64,000 nucleotides of DNA from Lepidodermella squamata (lineage: Eukaryota > Gastrotricha): the NCBI GenBank assembly GCA_047495785.1, contig JBLDXI010000054.1, positions 992,001 to 1,056,000 on the forward strand. Direction: 5' to 3'. Each line of letters opens with the position of its first letter. Position 1 is the first letter of the stretch. This document shows, in pieces, positions 46,585 to 56,431 of this stretch. The notes under the pieces were generated by a model that saw only the letters and a list, made by a program, of their open reading frames with translations, did no database searches and had not been told where the DNA came from. The translations under genes were made by a program, and so were the position numbers.

Positions 46585-47703
46585 AAACCGGCTTAAGAAC
46601 ATACATAGAACGAAATGGACATAGATGGACATGGATACATAGAACGAATTACATTCCTCTCCAAACACGTGAGCCTGTGGAAAATAGTTGAGTTCCATTT
46701 CGCATAATAGTTATCATTTTAATATTTGTTATGACGCACGTTATTGCTTTTGTTTCTCTGTATCCTGCGATACAACTGTCGAATTGCAACACTCATTTAT
46801 CACTAATTCGCACCTGTAATAATAAATCCGCAGTTTCTCACAGTCTCGGTTTTTTAATCATGATAGTGTTGAGAAATTGCTGTGACCTTGGGCCTTTTAA
46901 AACTTTCTAAGTCAAACTCCGGCTGACCAAAAAGTTACCAGCCACGACATTTAGGTGCGAGAATGGCGATTTCTCCATATACATTAAGTATGCCCAGTTT
47001 TGATGAGTTTTGATGAGCGCGCGTATCTATTTTTTATTTTAGCGAGCTGAAAGCGGTGTCCGCGTCCGGTTTTTCCTATTTCACCTCAGATATAAAATAG
47101 TTTATGTTAATTTTCAAAATCGCGGCAATAAATTAACCGCAAGTCCACACGAAACCATAGCATTCTTGCTCGGTACTATGAAATTGCTGTAATGGCGAAT
47201 ACCTGCCTGCATGGATGTTTGTGCTAGTCATTTTTGGGTCGGCTGACGCATGCTTCAAACATTTTGGCAAAGGTATGCGCGTTAAATTCGAAGCCATATT
47301 CATTCCATCGGCATTTTGAGGACTCCAGGTTCTTTTGCCTTTTGCATTATTATGAAGGGAGAATCGTTAGGGTCGCTGAATAATTTATTTTAATTTCCAA
47401 TTCGCACGCGTCTCGATTTTTTATTCGCGAATTGATTTTTCAAGTAGTTTCTAGGTTTTAGGCCGCAAAATTTATTGAAAAATGTTTTCTCATGTCTTAA
47501 TGAGTGATGACAATTTATTCTTGACGAATAACACACAAAATGTTCTTAACACGAAAACATTTATAGATTGATTAAATGGAAAGAAAATTCTTAGGGTTAA
47601 ATCTTCACTGAGGTGGCCTATGTAATTTCGAAAGATCTCTAAATCTCGTATCGTAAGTTGGTAGTTGTTCCAACGCATAGCCTTATTTTTTCGACAACGC
47701 ACA
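46585..47703. other. Intergenic with possible relic leader exon
   Basis: Contains the ankyrin gene polyadenylation signal and the leader-like exon at 47215-47271. No other gene recognised. Confidence 0.45.
47215..47271 (+). pseudogene. Relic of the ankyrin-gene signal-peptide exon
   Basis: The frame from the ATG at 47215 reads a short hydrophobic leader ending GSADACFKHFGK and followed by a GTATGC donor. It parallels exon 1 of the ankyrin gene (GSTIACFKK then GT), including GCATGCTT at the same point. No matching exon 2 or repeats follow within 400 bp. I read it as a remnant of a tandem duplicate. Confidence 0.4.
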
Positions 47704-49207
47704 TTATTGAACAGCAATGCGAATTGTTCGCCTTCCGATGATTGGAATAAATCTAAACCAGCCGCATTTCATTGCTGAAATCTTATCGAACAGGGTTTCG
47801 ATGTGAGATGGGGTAATACATCGAAGGACAGCGTTGAGAAAAATGCCAGTCATAATGGAGAACATAGAGAATTTTCTTATCCAAGCATACTCCACAACCC
47901 AAGACCTGGCGGTCCACGCCACCATGGCGACAGTCGAATAGAAACCTGGGACGAAACTGGTGACTAAGATTAGATAACTGGCAATCGATATTTTCACTAA
48001 ATAAATCTCCTTCCGTTGCCAGTCTGCCAGGTAAGATTTTGATCCTGATTTTGTTGTAGAAATAGAAGTAAGCGTGCCAGGCGTTGGAGTTCCATGCGTT
48101 CCATGCGTTCCATGTGTCCCATTGCGAGACTTCTTCAAACGATCAATGGCTTTGAAAATCTTCCAGTAATTCACACCGAGATACAGAGAGCAGCCTGGGA
48201 ACACAATGAAGTGGAACAACAATTTGATGAATAAAGTGTCGAAATCTCTGTAAAGACTGTGGTCCCAATCTCCGCAAAGTAAAACTGGCTCGTTGTTATT
48301 CACCCCATCGATAACAACTCTTTGTACAGTCATAGTGCTCCAGGGCCACCATGTGAAAACAGACGTAGCTAATAACAAAGCCAACAGCAGAAGAAAATTC
48401 ACTCCAGCAATCTAAAATAAGGAAACGGAATATATTTGCTAACAGACCAATAGACTGTGCCAAAACCTAATGCACGAAAAACTTAGGGACTAGGAATTAT
48501 GCGGAAAATCACTGATCATTTCAAAGTATTGGATTTGGATTTTTTGGAAAATTCTAGAAATATTCAGATAAGTGCGGTTTGGGTGAATCAATTCGGATCA
48601 ACTCCGGGTCCACTTTCGTTCTGCAATAGTCACGCGTGGATCCGCTGATGACATGGCCCTTTTCAAGAAGTATAGATACTATAGCTAAACCGATATTTAC
48701 CTTGAAAGTATTTGGCTTATAGTTGATCGCATTAGATGTGATGCAGAGTCGTCTTTCGTAAGAAATCGAGGCTTCAATGACCAGGCCATAGCCACCCAAT
48801 GCCCAGACTAACCACATGGTTACCATACAAGCTTCCTTGGGTTCTTCCCACCACCCTGTTCGAATAACAGATATTAAACCATAGCAGTAGACAATTGAGA
48901 AGAATGCATTTCGGATGTGTAGACAGCATGTTAGCATGAGAAAGTCTCGCTTGACTCCCCGACGAACGTATATGTAAATATTCACTATTGATGCGATAAT
49001 CGCGAGGATGGTCATAATCGTGCATGCGATAGCCCAACCGAGTCGGTCTTGCTCACTCGTCGAGGAAACATCATGATAGAAACCAACGTAGTAAGGCTTT
49101 GCTCGGCCATAACCTTTTTCGGTTAAATCCACCTCTAGCCACGCGCCGTTAAGTATTGTCGCTTTTGGCGCTACATCTTTACTTGTAGCATTCTCTGAGA
49201 TGTTCAT
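47704..49207 (-). CDS. Two-exon rhodopsin-like 7TM receptor (R3), 404 aa
   Basis: Seen: exons 48701-49207 (507 bp) and 47704-48411 (708 bp), with a 289-bp intron at the family's conserved site after NYKPNTFK. MNISENATS N-terminus with sequons; ILNGAWLEVDLTEKGYG; TM3 cysteine in ACMVTMW; YERRLC; TWWPW; CGDW; WQRKEIYLVK; ITPSHIETLF. The third intracellular loop has the longest GTH run of the family (GTHGTHGTHGTP). The protein ends soon after TM7 with a short basic stretch (GRRTIRIAVQ), as do all members. Intact class A receptor of an unrecognised subfamily; ligand unknown. A decayed retroelement fragment lies upstream. Confidence 0.87.
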
Positions 49208-49531
49208 TGCAAAATAAAACTAGGTTTCAGTTTGAAACTATCCAGATATATCACTTGGAGACTACACGACACTAATATAAAAGGTGTCTACGTCTGTGTA
49301 TCCGCGTTTTCCACGCATTCTGCTAATGGATCTAACATCCCGGTTCCTTGCGCTTGCAGGCTTTAAGCGGTGATAGAAAATCGGACTTCTTTTCAATTAT
49401 CGTCTCCTTTTATCGCGCTCTAAAGTGTTGATGACGTTTCTACGCTACTATGTTTCCGCTTGACTTGACTACTGAACGTATGTGACAAAAACATTCCGTC
49501 TGCGGAATTCAACTATGTGGCAGACGAGAGT

Positions 49532-50317
49532 TCAGAATAAACATACCGGAGACTTCTGGGGCGGCGACGGGGAGAGACAAACGCTTTTGACGTGCTCACG
49601 CAGAGGCGGAACATGTCGAACGGCATTGTCAGCATAGCAGCTTTGAGCGACGGCCAGGAAGGCGGAGATGCTAGGCACGCGACACCGCTGCTCAAGGGCA
49701 GAGACGCTGAGGCGACCGTCCAGCCGAATGTGTAGAATAGCTCGAAGGCAGTTGTTCTTGGCGGCGGAGGAGAACACAACAGCCTTGAAGGTCGCAATGG
49801 AGCGGACGAGTGAAAGGTAAGTAGCGCGGCGCCATCTCAGAGACAGGCGCGGACGATGCACTATCGAGTGAAACCAGGACAAATTATGCCCGCAACATTG
49901 GAGGACGTGGTCTATGTGAGGCTTCCAAGAGAGCTTTTCATCGAAAATGAGCCCGAGTATGCGCGACGCTGTCACCTGGGGAACGGCGGCATCGCGTAGT
50001 TCGACTCGAAGGACCGGCGGCTGGCGAGAAAAAGCGATGACTTCGCTTTTAGAGGCATTAAATAGCTGGCGCTAAAGGCAGGCCCAGGCGACAATAGGAT
50101 CGACCTTGGCCTGGGCGAGTGCCTGAGCTTCGACAAAGGTAGCGCCCGTGCTGGCGAGGGTGAGGTCGTCGGCATGAGCGTCCCGGGAGGTCACAGGCGC
50201 ACTCGGTGATGCGAGTAGGTCGCTGGTGTAGACAAAGTAGAGGAGCGGAGAAAGCGGGGACCCTTGCGGAACACCGCACTGTAACACGACCTGCCGAGAG
50301 AGGAAACCGGCATCCCG
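49532..50317 (-). pseudogene. Non-LTR retrotransposon reverse-transcriptase fragment
   Basis: Seen: the minus-strand frame holds GVPQGSPLSPLLY and HADDLTLAS, the RT palm motifs (canonical YADD, here HADD), then the LG-x-x-x-D-x-x-LSWKPHI motif typical of non-LTR (LINE-type) RTs. One in-frame TAG at 50072-50074 splits it into 50075-50287 and 49532-50071. The upstream RT, endonuclease and 3' UTR are missing. The segment is far more GC-rich than its surroundings, marking a foreign insertion between R3 and R4. Clade not assigned. Confidence 0.8.
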
Positions 50318-51087
50318 ATTCTTCTTTTGCCTTTCAACGTCTCAAGCCTGACTTTCTGCTAAAATCGTTCTCGTGTTTAGCCAATACCTTCTTTCCTGGT
50401 TGGCAGTTGAAGCGTTTTACCTGGGAAATTTCTCTCCATTGGTCCGTACGTTTATACATCAAGTCGGGTGAGTATTTCCTAATCAGAATTGACTCCGAAT
50501 TTTAGGTTTTAGCTCAGTCGATCGTGAGCAGTCATAAAAGCTATCCAAGCGGTTTCAATGTTTCACCATTTTTGCAGGCTTGTGATATTTCTTTACTTCA
50601 GACTTCAAATGATTATTTGTGTGATGTTAAAATAGTCGCATGCCGAATGATCGCTTACGTTTCATTGCAACAAATTCAACTTCAATGATGCGAAACATGA
50701 TCTTATTAGGTGAAGGGTGTAGGTAGGCAGCGTCTCACGTCACATTACAGCTGTGACTCGGAAACTGGAAACCCTCCTTTTCTGCACCTATGCTTCCTGT
50801 ACTGAAATGTTATTTGTCAAAGTTTAAAATGAAACATATGCCCACTTGGTAACTCGATTGCTAAAACTCTAGACGAGATTAGAATTGTTACACCCTGGAA
50901 TATTTGTATTATTCATGGAAATATATTTATACTACATAAAATTCCAGTTCAATTTTGACACGTTATAATCCCAGTTCCTTGAAAATGAAGCTGAAGTGAA
51001 AGTTCGAACCACTGATCATTTGAATTTTGCAACGTTGATACGAAGTGCAAATCATCACCAATTCATTCTGGTATTGATCAAAGCCCA
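50318..51087. other. Intergenic
   Basis: AT-rich with no gene or repeat recognised; it contains the 3' flank of R4. Confidence 0.4.
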
Positions 51088-52399
51088 TCAATACCGATCT
51101 GCTACGCGTGTTGTGCGTATTCCTACGATCGGGATAAATCGAAGCCATCCACACTTCATTGCTGAAATTCTATCGAACACAGTTTCGATGTGAGATGGGG
51201 TGATGCATCGAAGGACGGCGTTGAGAAAAATCCCAGTCATACAAGTGAATACTGCAAATTTCCTCACCCAAGCATCCTCCACAACCCAAGAACCGAACGA
51301 CCAGGTTACCATTGCGAAGGTTGAATAGAAACCCGGGACATAACTCGCAACCAGGATTAGATAACTGGCGATCGATATTTTCACTAAATATATTTCTTTC
51401 CTCTGCCATTCAGCCAAGTAGGACCTTGGCCTTGAATTCGTTGTAGAAATAGAAATAACCGTTTCAATTGTATGAGTCGCTTGCGTACCATGCGTGCCAT
51501 CACGTGACTTCTTCAAACGATCGATGGCTTTGAAAATTTTCCAGTAATTTATACCCAGGTACAAAGAACAACCCGGGAATAGAATGAAGTAGTAAAGCAA
51601 GATAAGAAATGACGTGTCAAAATCGCCATGGATACTGTAGTCCCAATCCCCGCAAACTAGAACTGGTTGATTGCTATTCACCCCAGCGATGACAACGCTT
51701 TGAACGGTTAGGGTATGCCATGGCCACCAGGCGAAGCTAGAAGTCGCTAATAAACAAGCTATCAGTAGAACGAAGTTCACTCCAGCTATCTGAAATGAAG
51801 AAACTATTGATTCGCAATCAAAATCGATATTCATCTACCTTAAAAGTATTTGGCTTGTAGTTTATCTTATTCGAGGTGATGCAGAGCCGTCGTTCGTAAG
51901 AGATCGAAGCTTCAATGACTAGACCAAAGCCCCCAGATGCCCAGATTAGCCAGATAGTTATCGTACATGCTTCATCTGTAGATTCCCACCAGCCTGTCCG
52001 AACAACGGCCAACAATCCGTAGCAGTAGCAAATCGAGAACACCACATTTCTGGCATGCAGACAGCACGTTAGCATGAGGAAATCTCGCTTAACCCCGCGA
52101 CGAACGTACAGGTAGATGTTTATAATAGAAGCGATGATTGTTAGGATAGTCACTAATGTACATGCAATTGTCCAACCGAGACGGTCTTGCACACTAGTAG
52201 ACGTAACGTCGTGATAGAAAGGGACGTAGTAAGGCTTAGCCCGGCCATAGCCCCTTTCAGGTAAATCTACTTCGAGCCATGCGCCGTTTAATATTTTAGT
52301 ATATGGCCCTGCATTTTCGTTTGTGATATTCGCTGAAATATTCATTCGAAGAGCGTATGGCGTTGTAGCTATACTTGTAGCTTCCAGCGAGGCGTTCAT
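51088..52399 (-). CDS. Two-exon rhodopsin-like 7TM receptor (R4), 420 aa
   Basis: Seen: exons 51839-52399 (561 bp) and 51088-51789 (702 bp), intron 49 bp at the conserved site. The first in-frame ATG is at 52399; the family-typical start MNISANIT lies 54 bp further in at 52345, which would give the standard 507-bp exon. The extra 18 residues (MNASLEATSIATTPYALR) look like a second copy of a family N-terminus. Core motifs: ILNGAWLEVDLPERGYG, ACTITIWLIW, YERRLC, AWWPW, CGDW, WQRKEIYLVK, ITPSHIETVF. The third intracellular loop is GTHGTQATHTIET, a decayed GTH run. Intact receptor; ligand unknown. A uORF beginning MSGEN precedes it. Confidence 0.86.
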
Positions 52400-52989
52400 T
52401 GCAATCAAGTAATAGATAATAAATCGAGTTTCAACATTTGAAACAGTTCAAAAATTCGCTAATCGAGTTGAGAAGAGTGAATTCGCGAAGTTGATCGGAT
52501 GTGAGCGCTATAATTTGTCGCGACTGCGACTAATGGCTTTAAGGCATATCCGGACCTTGGAAGCGTTCAGCAGCTTCAGAACCTCTATTTTCTCCACTCA
52601 TTGCTTCCTGTCTCCAATTTCGTTTCTACTTATTCTTCGCGACTGAATATCAACCTCCTTTAAACCCAGAGAGATTAAGACACTAAGTGCACAAGCCGCA
52701 TCGAATATCGAACAAATGACAGGTTCCTTGCTGAGCCATAGCTTGCGATCCAACAGCAACAAGCATACAAAAAAGCTCTCATGCTTATTTGTGTAGAAAC
52801 GAAACATTAAAACGGCAGAAATTAACCAATGAGATGAATAAAAATTGCAACCCGCAAAGAGAGATTACCACTCAAATGAAGTCATTCGAAAATAAATGTT
52901 GAGTTGCAACAACAGGGAACCTGATACAGAAGATTTATTATCAATCACTGAATTGAAAATCATCAATCCACATCTTCGTTAAGATTCAG
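52400..52989. other. Leader of R4 and flank of L4
   Basis: The left 210 bp resemble the R2 leader and hold the MSGEN uORF (near 52540-52600, minus). The rest is AT-rich, with no gene seen. Confidence 0.45.
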
Positions 52990-53792
52990 CTATCGTCGCC
53001 GATGACCGCGAGAGTGGAATGCCCCAAAATGGCCGTGAGAGTGAGACGTGTGGAAATTGCTGTGCGAATGAGAAGTGTGGAAATGGCTGCGAAATGGTCC
53101 CGATTCGTGATTAAAAGCTCTGCCCCTGCGTCTTCCGCTAATTTCGATATTACAGCGTCCAAGTAGTTTGTTGCATTTCGGACACGTATGGACAACTGGG
53201 AAGAGTTTAGAAAAGTTACATAGAGGTGTGATGAAACATCAAAACTGACCATCTTTGAAACCGCTGATCAGGAAAGCCACGAAAAAGAGGCTATCAAATG
53301 GAAAAAATTGATGAAATCCAAAGGAAGAACTGATATCACTTACGGCAAAAAGCCAAAAGCTAGGAGAAAGCAGAGAATCCAGTTTCCCATACCAATCTCA
53401 TAATTTGTTACTGTTTGAACTTCCTCATTGCAGCTGTCGCATTTCCAGCGTATCGAATGCCGGGCAGTATAAGGCGTGTTGGTTTGATCAATCGTGTTGA
53501 CGCCCATCGGTTGCTGCATCGCGATCACCGACGCCTCCATTATAGGCTTGATGATAGGGATAGGCCGCAATATTTGCTTCGTTTGCTGCTTCAAAATTAA
53601 GATTATGAAATTAATCCATATTGCAATGTCACCTGGCATCACTACTGTAGCAGGAGAGATAGGTTGAGCTGCCGTATACTGAATTTCAATAGGCTGCTGC
53701 ATCATGCCAATTCCACTAGTGTAATATGGAAGTGGAGGATAAAGCTGATTCGATATGTCCAATGGAGGATCATTATTGAAATGATCACTCAT
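52990..53792 (-). CDS. LITAF-domain protein with His-rich tail (L4), 231 aa
   Basis: Seen: frame 53344-53792, then exons 53250-53290 and 52990-53195. N-terminus MSDHFNNDPPLDIS, proline/tyrosine-rich with LPYY. LITAF domain: CDSC knuckle, hydrophobic NWILCFLLAFGFLP and LFFVAFLIS, HTCPKC knuckle. The tail of about 55 residues is rich in His, Ser, Phe and Arg (HFHTSHSHSNFHTSHSHGHF), as in L3. Odd: positions 53589-53632 correspond to intron 1 of L3 (donor G|GTGACA, acceptor TTGAAG). If spliced, the downstream frame breaks, because the next exon carries a net 4-bp insertion relative to L3. If retained, the 44 bp restores frame. The model therefore keeps it. It lies 457 bp downstream of R5 on the same strand. 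Confidence 0.75.
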
Positions 53793-54248
53793 TTTAAAGC
53801 CTAAAACTGCAGAAAATGCCTATTCAACAATCGGAAACAATCGCCGGATGTTTCGCAACCTAGTCTGCGAACCCTGTGGCCAGAACCTATGGAAGTCCAA
53901 AAGCCCTATAAAGCATCGTTGTAAGTTGTAAGGCTGAATCAGCATGATCCCTAAAACGGGGGCTGTGATGCTATCGAAAATTGCGTGGACTTTTCTTAAT
54001 GATTGATGCAGCATGTTGATCATTTATTCATAAGCCAGTTGAACACGAAGCGGTGTGAGGACCCCTAGAAAAATCAGCCCACGTTAATCTATAGAATTTT
54101 CTTTTCTCATAACATAAGAACAAACAATTGAAGTGAGAACGATAGACGATGTATAAATGACTCACGCTTCAAGACTCAAAAGTGTTCCCAAGCTTCAGAT
54201 TTGAGAAGATTGTTGCTAAACTTCAAAATTCATTAGTTAAATGTTAAA
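53793..54248. other. Spacer between R5 and L4
   Basis: No gene seen; it holds the conserved block 53960-54034 shared with the R1-L3 spacer. Confidence 0.5.
53960..54034 (-). promoter_or_regulatory. Conserved non-coding block upstream of L4
   Basis: Counterpart of 37940-38012. It contains GATGCTATCGAAAATTGCG, CTTAATGATTGATG and CATGTTGATCATTTATT in the same order. It lies about 170-240 bp before the L4 start. Confidence 0.5.
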
Positions 54249-55497
54249 TTAATAAGCCGCAGCTATGCGAGTTGTTCGCCTTCCAAAGGTCGGAATGAAT
54301 CGAAGCCAACCACATTTCATAGAGGAAATCCTTTCTAGCAGGGCTTCGATGTGAGACGGGGTGATAGATTGAAGAACTGAGTTGAGAAATTCGCCGAACA
54401 TACAACTAAATACTGCAAATTTTCTAACCCATGCATCTTCCGCTACCCAGGACCCAAATGACCATGTTACCGTGGAGAAGGACGCGTAGAAACCAGGAAC
54501 GTATGTTACCAGCATGATTATGAAATTTCCTATTGACATTTTGACAAGATAAATCTCTTTCCGCTGCCATTCAGCCAGATAGGATCGAGTTCTTGAATTT
54601 GTTGTAGGAGTTCGTGTCCCAAGTGTCGGAGTTCCGTGCGTTCCATTTTGTGACTTCTTCAAGCGACCGATGGCTTTGAAAATTTTCCAGTAATTGAAAA
54701 CCAGGTAAGTAGTGCAGCCAGGGAACATAATGAAGTAATATATCAAGATCAGGATCGATGTGTCAAAATCTCCGTAAAGACTGTATTCCCAGTTGCCGCA
54801 AACTAGAACTGATTGATTGTTATTCACCCCAGGAATGACAATTTGCATTGTTGTAACAGTGTTCCAAGGCCACCAGGCAAAAGTGGACGTAGCAATAAGA
54901 CAAGCTACCAACACGAAAAAATTCACTGCAGCGATCTGTTGAAAGAAATATTAGAATAAGAGCGTAATATTCATGTATCTATACCTTGAAAGTATTCGGC
55001 TTATAGTTGATCTTGTTGGAGGTGATACACAGCCGTCTTTCGTAAGAGATCGAAGCTTCAATGACTAAGCCATAGCCTCCAGCTGCCCAGATCAACCACA
55101 TGGTGAGCGTACAAGCTTCTTTGGGTGCTTCCCACCAACCGGTTCGGACAACAGATAACAAACCGTAGCAGTAACAAATTGAGAAAAATGCATTTCTGCC
55201 ATGTAGGCAGCAAGTTAGCATGAGAAAATCACGCTTCACTCCTCGACGAACGTATATGTAAATATTTACAATTGATGCGATGATTGCAAGGACAGTCATT
55301 AAAGTGCATGCGATTGTCCAACCGAGTCGGTCTTGCACACTCTTTGATTCAACGTCATGATAGAAAGGGACGTAGTAAGGCTTGGCTCGGCCGTAACCTC
55401 TTTCAGGTAAATCTACCTCGAGCCAGGCGCCGTTCAGTATTTTCGCATATGGCGCTACAGCTTTGCTTGTAGCACTCTCATTCATTGAGATATTCAT
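54249..55497 (-). CDS. Two-exon rhodopsin-like 7TM receptor (R5), 399 aa
   Basis: Seen: exons 54985-55497 (513 bp) and 54249-54935 (687 bp), intron 49 bp. N-terminus MNISMNESATSKAV, two codons longer than R1-R3; ILNGAWLEVDLPERGYG; ACTLTMWLIW; YERRLC; AWWPW; CGNW (Asp to Asn) in extracellular loop 2; WQRKEIYLVK; ITPSHIEALL. The third intracellular loop has a shortened GTHGTPTLGT. TM6 (IGNFIIMLVTYVPGF) differs most from the other members. The protein is otherwise collinear with its paralogues and intact. Its downstream neighbour on the same strand is the LITAF gene L4, one of three such pairs. Ligand unknown. Confidence 0.87.
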
Positions 55498-56431
55498 TTC
55501 AATATAGAGCTATGTCGCAGTAGGAAACTTTAAGAAATGTCGCTTTTTGTTCCCACAACATTATTAGGAAAGGTGTGTATCAACATTTGCCACCTCTGCA
55601 GATAATGACTAATGGATTCTAATCGCGTATGTCTTCCGGATTCCGAGTGCTTGCAGGCGTTGAGAGGCGTTAGAAACCTTTACACGTAATGCTTCCTGTA
55701 CTGAATTGTTTCGACAGCGTTTCGACATTTTAACGCGTCATACCGGACTTCTGCCAATCACAAATGCTAAAAGCTAAAACTCTACGCGTGTTTATCATAT
55801 ACATTAAACATTATTTATGCTTGGCAAATCTCCCTGTGCGTTACCGCAAAATCAATTCTTAATTACGGTTGGGTGGCAATTTCAAATAAACCGCTTCCTT
55901 TGTCTTCGAAAACCCCTCAGAAAAGTTACACCTAGCGCCTAGTGGTAACTATCGACACCTGATTTCAGTTTTCAGAACGACTTTGATAGCCATGAGAGTA
56001 ACACAGCAAACTATACAGTTTTTCACGTAAAATCGCGTCGTGCAGTCTAAATATTAACACCGCCTTAGACAGATGAGCTATTGCTGCGCCAAATATTGCT
56101 TTTTCCTGATTTTACAAAAGAAATGAAAATTTCATCGACATATTTTTTCTCGGCAAACAACCTGGCATTTTAGGTCATGCAAAGGAGCTAGCATGGTAAG
56201 TTCTCTGAACCATTTTATGCGAGCATCAGCTGAATAAATCAGAAATTGCGCGAGGTGAGAACCGTCGGAGAAACAATTTTCAATTAGAAAAAAATATTTT
56301 TATTTTTTCTCTACATATTTGCAGTGGAAAGCCACTTAGCAAATTTACAGCTGAGTAAATAAAATAAATTACAAGTACAAGAAACGGTTCGGGATCTTCA
56401 AGAAAAAAAGAACGCGCTAATTTTTTCCAAT
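55498..56431. other. Divergent intergenic region
   Basis: Separates R5 (-) from the fucosyltransferase-like gene (+). AT-rich; no gene or repeat recognised. Confidence 0.4.
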
